This document shows, in pieces, positions 16,435 through 25,900 of a stretch of DNA of 35,894 nt. The stretch covers positions 1 to 35,894 of the forward strand of contig JADZBP010000099.1 of NCBI GenBank assembly GCA_020852055.1, written 5' to 3'. The notes under the pieces were generated by a model. That model did not search any database and was not told the DNA's origin. It worked only from the letters and a program-made list of their open reading frames with translations. The translations under genes and the position numbers were made by a program. The DNA comes from Candidatus Latescibacterota bacterium (GTDB lineage: Bacteria > Latescibacterota > UBA2968 > UBA8231). How positions within the stretch are numbered: the stretch's first letter is position 1; the number at the start of each line of letters is the position of its first letter.

Positions 16435-19400
16435 ATGTGGAAGAAGATCACCGGCCTCAAATTGACGGGCAAGATCAACGCCATGATCTTGCTCACGGTG
16501 CTGGTCATGGCGGGGCTGACGGTGTACGCCCATGGCCGTTTCCAGGCCTTTCAGGTCGAGTTGACTTCGCAGTTGATGAAGAGCACCTCGACCCTGGTGG
16601 CCCTGCCGCGGGCCAACCAGCGGGTGATCGAGATGGGCAGCCTGGTCAACCGGGCACTCACCCTGGACCACGAAGAGCAGTTGCGGGCCACGGAGGAGGA
16701 GCTCAAACTCCAGCGCCAGCACTTTGAGGAGAATATCGCCGAGGCCCGCCGCTTCTACCCCGAGTACGAGGCGCGGCTGGGCAGGATCGAAATGGAGTTC
16801 AGCCAGCTACAGGGGGAGGGCCTGCAGGTGGTGCAGGCCATGCTGCAGGGCAACGCCGCCCAGGCGCGGATGGTGCTGGTCGCTCAGTTCGAGGTGCACT
16901 CCCGCCTGCTGGTGCGCACCATACGCGAGCTGGGCAACGAGATCATCGCCCGCGAGCAGGAAAAGACCGCCGGGGAGAACAGGTTGATCGACGAGGAGAT
17001 CGTCGGCATCTGGAAGGTGCTCATCCTCAGCGCCCTGGTGCTGATGTTGGTGGCCGGCATCTTTGCCCGCGCCCGCATCGTCCGGCCTATTGTTGAACTC
17101 TCCCGCGCCATGAAAAGGTTGGCCGGCGGCGCCACCGACGTCCACCTTGAGGTCAACGGCCGGCGGGATGAGGTGGGGGAGATGCTGGGCAGCTTCCACG
17201 CCTTCCGCGAGGCCTTTGTGGAAAACCAGCGCCTGCGGCAGGAGGAGGAGGCCCGGCGGCAGGAGGCGGCGGAGAACAACCGCCGGCTGCTGGAGCAGAA
17301 TGAGCAACTGGCCCAGTTGCAGCAGGAGGCGCAGCGGACCCGCGAGCAGACCGAACTGATCCTCGGCGCGGCGGGAGAGGGGCTCTTCGGCATGGACACC
17401 GAGGGGCGGATCACCTTCGTCAACCCGGCGGCCTGCCGCATGCTGGGGTACGCTGGCGACGAGATGGTGGGGCAGTCCTCCCACGAGTTGTTCCACCACT
17501 CGCGGCCCGACGGCAAGCCTTATCCGGCCGAGGAGTGCCCGATGCGGGCGGCCTATAAACTCGGGGTGGTGTCGCGGGTGGAGGACGAGGTGCTGTGGCG
17601 CCGCGACGGCAGCGCCCTGCCGGTGGAGTACAACGCCACCCCCATCCTCCGGGGCACCCGGATCCTCGGCGCGGTGATCAGTTTCAACGACACCACCGCC
17701 CGGCGGGCCGCCGCGGAGAAGCTGCGCTCCCGCGAGGAGCAGTTCCGCAAACTGCTCGACGCCACCCCCGACGCCATGCTGGTGTCGGATGGCGAGGGCT
17801 TGATCACCATGATCAACCGCCAGGCCGAGGTGTTGTTGGGGTATACCCGCGAAGAGTTGCTGGGAAAATCGGTGGATAACCTGGTGCCGGAACGTTTCCG
17901 CGCCGGTCACCCCTCGCTGCGGGAGGGGTACGTCCGCAACCCGGATAACCGGGGCATGGGCAGCGGTCGTCCACTGTGGGCTTTGACCAAAGACGGCCGC
18001 GAGATCCCCATCGAGACCAGCCTCAGCCCCATCGAGACCGACGAAGGGCTGATGGTGATCAGTGCCCTGCGCGACATCACCGAGCGCAAACAGGCCGAGG
18101 AAAAGCTGCAGTTGGCGAATTTTCTCAACGACAACGCCCTCGACCTGACCAAGGCCGGCCACTGGCATATACCGCTGCAGGACGAAGCGGGCTGCTACAT
18201 CTCGTCGGAACGGGCCGCCGCCATCTTCGGCGATCCGCCGCGGGAGGGGTGGCGCTATCACCTGATGGACGAGTGGTTCGCCAATGTCACGGCGGGCGAC
18301 AGGGAAGCGGCGGAGGCGACGCTGGAAAACTACAGCGCCGCCCTGGCCGGGACCGTGCCCCGGTACGACGCCATTTATGCCTATAAACGCCCCATCGACG
18401 GCAGGGTCGTGTGGATTCACGCCATCGGCCATGTGGTCAGGGACGCCCAGGGCAACCCCACCGATATGTATGGCGTGACCCAGGACATCACCGAGCAGGT
18501 GCAGGCGGCCAAGGCCCTGGCCGAAGAGCGCGAGCGTTTGAGCGCGGCCATGGCCGGGGCCAACCTCGGCCTCTGGGACTGGCAGGCCGACCCCGACGTG
18601 CTCACCACCAACGATCTATGGTCTGAGATGTTGGGGTACCAGCGGGAGGAACTGGACGCGCTGTACGGCAACACCGCCGCCCGCTGGGCGAATATGGTCT
18701 ACCCCGACGACCTGGACACAGCGGTCTCCAACTTCAAGCGCTTCGTCAACAACGAGATCCATGAGTACCGCATGGAACTGCGGATGAAGACCAAGTCGGG
18801 AAAACCCAAGTGGGTGCTCTCCGCCGGGGATGCGGTGGGCCGGGACGAAACCGGCAAGGTGATCCGGATGGTGGGTATCCACCAGGACATCACCGAGCGC
18901 AAACAGTGGGAGGCGCAGGATCGCCTGATCGCCGCGGTGCGCGATGCCATCTGGCGTCTGGACGAGAGCAGCACCGAACACGACCTGACCGCGGTGATGC
19001 ACCGCGCCCTCACCGAGGCCGAGGTGCCGGTGTGGGCCTGCTGCATCAATCTGGTGGATGCGGCGGTAGACCCGCCGGCGGTGACCATCCACGGCTACAG
19101 CGTCAATGGCGGGCACAATGTCAAGGCGCTGGAACCCCAGCACGTGCCGCTGGTGGTCGATTTCTGGAAGAAGGGCGAGGTGGCCTATAGGCCGGACCTG
19201 CGCCTGGAGGACAGCCTGGGCGAGCGCAAGGGTTTCCCCAGTGGAGCGGTGCTCTGTATCGTCGATATCCCTTTCTCACGCGGCACCCTGGCACTCAACA
19301 GCCACGAGGCAGACGCTTTCGGCCCCTGGCTGGCGACCCTGCAGGAACTGGCCGTCGCCTTGTCCGAGGGTTTGCAGCGCCTCGACGATCTGCGGGCCCT

Positions 19401-22400
19401 GCGGGCGCGGACCGAACAGGCCGAGACCTCGGCCAAGGCCCTGGCCGAGGAGCGCGAGCGCCTGCAGAACATCCTCGACACCAGTCCGGTGAGCATCGCC
19501 TTCTCCACCAAGGGGATCTTCCGCTTCATCAATCCGCGTTTCGCCGAGACCTTTGGGGTCAAGGTCGGCGACCGGGCACCTGATATCTACGTACATGCGC
19601 ACGAGCGGGACACCCTCATCGCTTTGCTGAAGACCGAGGGCAAGGTGCAAAACCACGAGGTGCGCATGTACGACCGCGACCAGCGCGAGCGCGACATGCT
19701 GGTCACCTACCTGCCCATCGACTACGACGGCGAGGAGGGCGTCCTCGGCTGGCTGCTGGACATCACCGAGCGCAAACAGGCCGAGCGCGAGATCAGCGAG
19801 AGCCAGCAGCGCTTCAACCTGGCATTGCGGGGCACCAACGCCGGCCTGTGGGATTGGCACGCGGATACCGGCCAGGTGATCACCAACGAAATCTGGGCCG
19901 AGATGCTGGGGTACACCAAGCAGGAACTGGACGAGTTGTACGGTGCCCGCCTGGAACGCTGGTCCAGCCTGGTGCATCCCGACGACCTGCCCTACGCCAT
20001 GGCGGAACTGAACAAACACGCCAAAGGGGAAACCGAGGATTACCGTGCCGAATACCGGATGCGCACCAAGGGCGGAGGATGGACGTGGATCCTGGACACC
20101 GGCAGGGCCTCGGAGCGCGACGCCGAAGGCAACGCGCTGCGGATGGTGGGCACCCATCTGGACATCACCGAGCGCCGGAGCCGCGAGATGCGGGATGGCA
20201 TCCTGGCGACCATCCGCGAAACCATCTGGCGGCTGGACGCCAACAGCTCGGTAGACGATCTGGCCCAGGTGATCCATCGGGAACTCAGCAGACTAGGCCT
20301 GCCGGTTATCACCTGTGGTTTCAACCTGGTCGACCCCTCGACCGATCCTCCCGCAGTGGAACAGCACTTCTACGAGGTCGGCGCCGGCAACTACACCCAT
20401 CGCCCCGATCCGGCGGGGGTGGAGACGATTGTGGCCTTTTGGCAGAAAGGGGAGGTCGCGTACCGGCGTGATCTGTGGGACGATCCCGACTCGGAGGAGG
20501 CGCAGGGCTTCAAGCGGGATCGGCGCGACGAGATCCGGTGTGTGGTCGATATTCCCTTCGCCCGCGGCACCCTGGCCTTCAACAGCCGGGAGGTGGATGC
20601 CTTCGGGCCCTGGCTCGAGGTGCTGGGTGAACTGCCGGGGGTGCTGAACGAGGGGCTGCAGCGCCTCGATGACCTGCGGGCCCTGCGCGAGCGCACCGAA
20701 CAGGCCGAGGAAGCCAAAGAGGTCGCCGAAGCGGCGTCGCAGGCCAAGGCCGATTTCCTCGCCAATATGTCGCACGAGATCCGCACCCCGATGAACGCCA
20801 TCATCGGCATGGCCCACCTGGCGCTGCGCACCAAGTTAGATCCGAAACAACAGGACTACCTGGACAAGATCCAGCGCTCCGGCCAGCACCTGCTGGGCAT
20901 CATCAACGACATCCTCGACTTCTCGAAGATCGAGGCCGGCAAGCTCGACGTGGAGACCACGGACTTCGAACTGGACAAGGTGCTCGACAACCTGGGCAAC
21001 CTGATCGGCGACAAGGCCACGGCCAAAGGGCTGGAGCTGATCTTCGACCTGCCTCCGGATCTGCCCAACAATCTGCGCGGCGACCCGCTGCGCCTGGGCC
21101 AGGTGCTGATCAACTACGCCAACAATGCGGTGAAGTTCACCGAGAAGGGCGAGATCATCGTCCGCGTTCGCACGGTGGAAGAGGACGAGCGCGGGATCTT
21201 GACGCGTTTCGAGGTGCAGGACTCGGGCATTGGTTTGACCCCGGAGCAGAAGGCGCGGCTCTTCCAGGCCTTCCAGCAGGCCGACACCTCGACCACCCGC
21301 AAGTACGGCGGCACCGGCCTGGGGTTGGCCATCTCAAAAAAACTGGCCGACCTGATGGGTGGCGAGGTGGGGGTGGAGAGCGAGCCGGGCCAGGGCAGCA
21401 TCTTCTGGTTCACCGCCCGTCTGGGTCGGGGTGAGACCAGAAGGAAGGTGCTGCTGCCCGAGCCGGATCTGCGCAACCGGCGTCTGTTGGTGGTGGAGGA
21501 CAATCCGCAGGCCCGGCAGATCATGACCGAGATGCTGGAGAGCATGACCTTCCGGGTGGATGAGGTGGACACCGGGGAGAAGGCCCTGTCGGCGATCTCG
21601 GAGGCCGAGACCATCGGCGATCCCTTCCACATGGTTTTCCTCGACTGGCGCCTGCCTGGCATCGACGGCATCGAGACGGCCCGGCGCATCGCCGCCGCGC
21701 CGCTGAAAAACCCGCCGCACCGGGTGATGGTGACGGCCTACGGGCGCGAGGAGGTCTTCCGCGAGGCCGAAGGGGCGGGCATCGAGATCGTGCTGGTCAA
21801 GCCGGTGAATCCCTCCATCCTCTTCGACGCGGCGGTCCGCGCCCTGGGCGGCCATCTGGTGGAGGAGGAAGGCGGGCCAGTCCAACGCGGGGCGGGCACC
21901 ACCGAGGCGGACCTGGAGTCGATCAAGGGAGCGCGGGTGCTGCTAGTGGAGGACAACGAACTGAATCAGCAGGTAGCCATGGAACTGCTGAGTGAGGGCG
22001 GGTTGGTGGTGGAGTTGGCCGAGAACGGCGAGGTGGCGTTGCGCATGGTAGGGGAGAGATCCTACGACGCGGTGCTGATGGACATGCAGATGCCGGTGAT
22101 GGACGGGGTGGCGGCGACGCAGGAGATCCGCCAGGATGCCCGGTTCGCCAACTTGCCCATCCTCGCCATGACGGCCAATGCCATGGCCGGCGACCGGGAT
22201 CGGTGTCTGGCGGCCGGCATGAACGACCACGTGGCCAAACCCATCGATCCGGAGGTGCTCTTCGCCGCGCTGCTGCGCTGGATTCCGGCGCGAAAGTCCG
22301 AGCCGGCACCGACGCCGACCGCCAAAGCCCCGGCCACCAGGTCTGCTGGTGCCGCGGACCCGCTGGCAGCCATTCCCGGCCTCGATACCCGAGCGGCGCT

Positions 22401-22971
22401 GAAACGGATGCTCAACAAGCGGCCCATGTACGAACGCCTGCTGCGCCAGTTCGCCGCCGAACAGGCAGGGGCGGTGGCCAAGGTGCGCGCCGAACTGGAA
22501 GGTGGGGACCGGGCCAGCGCCGAACGGTCGGCCCATACCCTCAAAGGTATGGCCGGCACTCTGGGCGCCGGGGAGCTGCAGCAGCGGGCGGCGCTACTGG
22601 AACAGGCGCTCAAACAGGAGCGTGCCGTGGCCGAGTGTGAGCAACGGATGCAGTCCGCTGAGGAGGAGTTGCTGCGCGTGGTGGCGGCCCTGAAAGCGGC
22701 CCTGCCGGAGGAAGAGCCCACCAACGGGGTGCCCGCCCCGGCGGTGGCGGTGGACTGGGCCCGGGCCAAAGAGGTGGTGGAGCGATTGCAGGGGCTGCTG
22801 ACTGCGGACGATGCGGAAGCCATCGATCTGTTCGAGCAGGAGGCCGAGCTCCTGCGGCCGGCACTGGGGGCGGGGGCGGCGCCGGTGGAGCAGGGCCTGC
22901 AGGACTGGAACCTGGCGGCGGCGCTGGAGGCGTTGCGCCGGACCCGGGCAGCGCAGCCATCCCTATCGTGA
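16435..22971 (+). CDS. Giant membrane hybrid histidine kinase (HAMP, six PAS, two GAF-like, HisKA, HATPase, two receivers, HPt)
   Basis: About 2178 residues. The ATG at 16435 follows GAGGA by 8 bases and is preferred to a TTG at 16396. Order: TM1 (about 14-32), helical-bundle extracytoplasmic sensor, TM2 (about 192-214), HAMP (about 211-266), coiled coil, PAS1-4 (about 302-822), GAF-like 1 (about 832-989), PAS5 and PAS6 (about 1011-1251), GAF-like 2 (about 1254-1416). HisKA follows with His1447 in [15 protein letters not shown], then HATPase with VQDSGIGL and [10 protein letters not shown]. The receivers carry Asp1737 ([11 protein letters not shown]) and Asp1883 ([12 protein letters not shown]), and HPt has His2034 in [14 protein letters not shown]. 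It ends in a conserved helical tail. All phosphorelay residues are intact. PAS4-GAF1 and PAS6-GAF2 are an internal duplication. The signal is unknown; cytoplasmic PAS/GAF sensing seems dominant. Confidence 0.93.
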   Translation: MWKKITGLKLTGKINAMILLTVLVMAGLTVYAHGRFQAFQVELTSQLMKSTSTLVALPRANQRVIEMGSLVNRALTLDHEEQLRATEEELKLQRQHFEENIAEARRFYPEYEARLGRIEMEFSQLQGEGLQVVQAMLQGNAAQARMVLVAQFEVHSRLLVRTIRELGNEIIAREQEKTAGENRLIDEEIVGIWKVLILSALVLMLVAGIFARARIVRPIVELSRAMKRLAGGATDVHLEVNGRRDEVGEMLGSFHAFREAFVENQRLRQEEEARRQEAAENNRRLLEQNEQLAQLQQEAQRTREQTELILGAAGEGLFGMDTEGRITFVNPAACRMLGYAGDEMVGQSSHELFHHSRPDGKPYPAEECPMRAAYKLGVVSRVEDEVLWRRDGSALPVEYNATPILRGTRILGAVISFNDTTARRAAAEKLRSREEQFRKLLDATPDAMLVSDGEGLITMINRQAEVLLGYTREELLGKSVDNLVPERFRAGHPSLREGYVRNPDNRGMGSGRPLWALTKDGREIPIETSLSPIETDEGLMVISALRDITERKQAEEKLQLANFLNDNALDLTKAGHWHIPLQDEAGCYISSERAAAIFGDPPREGWRYHLMDEWFANVTAGDREAAEATLENYSAALAGTVPRYDAIYAYKRPIDGRVVWIHAIGHVVRDAQGNPTDMYGVTQDITEQVQAAKALAEERERLSAAMAGANLGLWDWQADPDVLTTNDLWSEMLGYQREELDALYGNTAARWANMVYPDDLDTAVSNFKRFVNNEIHEYRMELRMKTKSGKPKWVLSAGDAVGRDETGKVIRMVGIHQDITERKQWEAQDRLIAAVRDAIWRLDESSTEHDLTAVMHRALTEAEVPVWACCINLVDAAVDPPAVTIHGYSVNGGHNVKALEPQHVPLVVDFWKKGEVAYRPDLRLEDSLGERKGFPSGAVLCIVDIPFSRGTLALNSHEADAFGPWLATLQELAVALSEGLQRLDDLRALRARTEQAETSAKALAEERERLQNILDTSPVSIAFSTKGIFRFINPRFAETFGVKVGDRAPDIYVHAHERDTLIALLKTEGKVQNHEVRMYDRDQRERDMLVTYLPIDYDGEEGVLGWLLDITERKQAEREISESQQRFNLALRGTNAGLWDWHADTGQVITNEIWAEMLGYTKQELDELYGARLERWSSLVHPDDLPYAMAELNKHAKGETEDYRAEYRMRTKGGGWTWILDTGRASERDAEGNALRMVGTHLDITERRSREMRDGILATIRETIWRLDANSSVDDLAQVIHRELSRLGLPVITCGFNLVDPSTDPPAVEQHFYEVGAGNYTHRPDPAGVETIVAFWQKGEVAYRRDLWDDPDSEEAQGFKRDRRDEIRCVVDIPFARGTLAFNSREVDAFGPWLEVLGELPGVLNEGLQRLDDLRALRERTEQAEEAKEVAEAASQAKADFLANMSHEIRTPMNAIIGMAHLALRTKLDPKQQDYLDKIQRSGQHLLGIINDILDFSKIEAGKLDVETTDFELDKVLDNLGNLIGDKATAKGLELIFDLPPDLPNNLRGDPLRLGQVLINYANNAVKFTEKGEIIVRVRTVEEDERGILTRFEVQDSGIGLTPEQKARLFQAFQQADTSTTRKYGGTGLGLAISKKLADLMGGEVGVESEPGQGSIFWFTARLGRGETRRKVLLPEPDLRNRRLLVVEDNPQARQIMTEMLESMTFRVDEVDTGEKALSAISEAETIGDPFHMVFLDWRLPGIDGIETARRIAAAPLKNPPHRVMVTAYGREEVFREAEGAGIEIVLVKPVNPSILFDAAVRALGGHLVEEEGGPVQRGAGTTEADLESIKGARVLLVEDNELNQQVAMELLSEGGLVVELAENGEVALRMVGERSYDAVLMDMQMPVMDGVAATQEIRQDARFANLPILAMTANAMAGDRDRCLAAGMNDHVAKPIDPEVLFAALLRWIPARKSEPAPTPTAKAPATRSAGAADPLAAIPGLDTRAALKRMLNKRPMYERLLRQFAAEQAGAVAKVRAELEGGDRASAERSAHTLKGMAGTLGAGELQQRAALLEQALKQERAVAECEQRMQSAEEELLRVVAALKAALPEEEPTNGVPAPAVAVDWARAKEVVERLQGLLTADDAEAIDLFEQEAELLRPALGAGAAPVEQGLQDWNLAAALEALRRTRAAQPSLS

Positions 22972-22982
22972 AGGAGCACTAG

Positions 22983-25900
22983 GTGTCTCAACGCCGCCGG
23001 TTCGCCTTCCCTGTGGTTATCGGTTGGATCGCAGCGCTGTGGTCGGCCGTCTCGGCGCCAAGCGCCCGGGCCCACAACGGCGCCGTGGCCATCGCCGTGC
23101 CGGTGGCGGGCATCCGGGTCGACGGCGACCTCTCGGACTGGCCGGATGACATCCCGGAGACGGCCATCACCCACACCGAATACGGAGACGCGCCGACCGG
23201 CGAGGGGGATCTGAGCGGCTGGCTGCGGGTAGCCTACGAGGGGTCGAAGGAGCGGCTCTACCTCGGGGTGCGGGTGCGCGATGAATCGCTGGTCATCGAC
23301 CGGCAAAACCCGGGGAGCTGGTCATCCCAGGACGGCTGCGAACTCTATCTCGACCTGGGCCACGGCGCCAAGCAATCCCCCGCCAGCCAGTACACCTTTT
23401 ACGGCGATCATGTCGGGACCGATGCCGGCGCCGGGGTGGAGCGGGGATGGCAGCGCACGGCGGAAGGCTACCAGTACGAGTGGGCCCTCGACCTGGGGCG
23501 GCTGCGCCAAGGCCAGGCGCCCCTCTCTGTACCCCGCAGCCTGGGCTTCGATCTGTCCCTGGGAGACCGCGACGCCGATGGCTCTTTTTCCTGGGTCGCC
23601 TGGGGCCCGGGGCCGGCGAAGCTGGAGTCAGTCGACCGGCGGGGCGACCTGTTGCTGGTAGCTAGCGGCGCCGGCAGCGGGCGCGTCCACGGCCGCATCA
23701 GCTGGCCGCAGGGCCAGGGGCTGGTCGGCGCCGCGGTGCGCCTGCAATCGGTGCCTGCCGCAGCCCTGTGGGCGCAGGTGAAGACGGATGCCCGCGGTGA
23801 ATACCGCGCCGAATTGCCCACCGGGCGCTATCGGGTGAGCATGGGGCCGCGCGAGGCGGAACTCGACCTCAGGCCAGGCGAAGAGGTCCGCTATTCTTTC
23901 GAGTTGCCGGCCCCGCGGGGGCGCGAGGTGCCGCTCGGGCCAGGCAAGACCACCGCTGCCGGGGTCGGCACCTGGCGGCAGGATTGGCAGAACTACTCGA
24001 TGCAGGACGGTCTGCCGGACGATGCCGTCTCCTCCCTGTGCCAGAGCGGCGACGGCGTGCTCTGGATCGCCACGGCCAACGGCCACCTCACCGAGTTCGA
24101 CGGTGAAGCCTTCACCACCTACGCTGCTGCGGATGGTCTGCCGCCGGGCGTGGTTCGCGCGTTGGCTGCCGATGGGGAGGGGGCCCTGTGGTTCGGCACG
24201 GATGCCGGCAATCTGGCGCGACTGCACGACGGGCGCCTCACCCTGTTCTCGGCGCAGGACGGGTTGCCCGTGGCCCCGATCCAGACGCTGCTCTTCGATG
24301 AAGCCGGCACGCTCTGGATCGGCACCCAGGGCGGCCTGGTGCGTTTCGACGGGAAGAGTATCCTGCCGCTGACGGTCGCCGATGGGCTTTCCGCAAACGC
24401 GGTCAAGTGCCTGGCGCGGGCCGCGAAGGGCGGGATCTGGATCGGGACCCCGGTGGGGCTGAACTACTACGATGGCAACACCTTCCGCAAGTATTCCGTC
24501 AGTGATGGACTGTCCAGCAACGATATCTGCACCCTGCTCGTCGATGCCGACAGTACCCTGTGGGTGGGAACGGCCGGTGGTGGGATCAATCGCTTCGAGG
24601 GCGAACGCTTCGTCGCTGCCAGGCGGATCGGCGAGCGCCTGCGCATCTCGGGTCTGCTGGAGGACGGCCGTGGCCGGCGCTGGATCGGCACCTCGCTCGA
24701 CGGGCTATACCTCGATGAGGGCGGTTCGTTGACGCAGTTCGGCGACAACCGGGGCCTGGTCGGGACCGTCGTCAACTGCCTGCTGATCGACCGCGAAGGC
24801 ACGCTGTGGGTGGGCACCCACGATGCGGGGCTCTCCCGCTATGAAATGGGCCGGCTGCAGACCTACCGGGCCGGCATCGACCTGCCCGAGTCCCGGGTCA
24901 CCCGTTTACTTCAGGATCGCCGCGGGGCGCTGTGGATCGCCACTGCGGGCGACGGACTGGTCCGGTGGGAGGGCAGTGCCCGGCGGGTGTTCACGACGTC
25001 GGATGGGCTGGGCAACAACGCGGTGTGGGTCCTGCTAGAAGACCGCGACGGGGTACTGTGGGTGGGAACGGAGGGCGGTGTCAGCCGGCTCGTCGGGGAG
25101 CGTTTCGTCCGCCTGGCCACGCCGGAGGGGCTGCCGCCGAACACCTGGGCGCTGCTGCAGGACCACACGGGTGCGGTCTGGATCGGCGCCCAGGGCGGCT
25201 TGGCCCGGTACCATGAGGGGCGCTTCGACCTCTATGGCGCCGAGGACGGCCTGGTCTACGCCGACGCGCGCTGCCTGATGGAGGACCGGCAGGGAGATGT
25301 CTGGATCGGCACGATCTACGGGCTCTCCCGTTATCACGAGGGCCGCTTCACCTCCTTCACCACCGCCGACGGGCTGGCGCACGATGACGTGCGTTCCCTG
25401 CTGGAAGCCAGGGACGGCCAGATCTGGGTCGCCACCCAGGCGGGGGTCAGCCGCTACGACGGCAGCCGTTTCGCGAACCTGACGGTGCAGGAGGGGCTGG
25501 TCAGCAACGACGCCTTGGCCCTGCTGGAGGACCGCGCAGGTACCGTCTGGATCGGCGCCAATGGCGGCGTTGGCCGCTTCGACGGCGAGGTGGTGCAGAC
25601 CCTCCTGCCCCGCGACGGGTTGGCGAGTCGCAGCGCCGGGGCACTGCTGCAGGATCTCGACGGCCGCATCTGGATCGGCGGGCGCGGCGGCCTGACCCGT
25701 TACGAGCCCGCACCTGCGCCTCCGACCGTCCTCCTCACCGAGGTCATGACCGACCGGCCCTACGGCCCGCAGACCGCGGTGCGCATCCCCTCCACGCAGC
25801 GATTCCTCGCCTTCGATTTCCGCGGGGTGAGCCTCAAGACGCGGCCAGAAGGCATGGTCTACCGCTATCGCCTGGGCGGGCCGGAAACCCCCTGGCAGAC

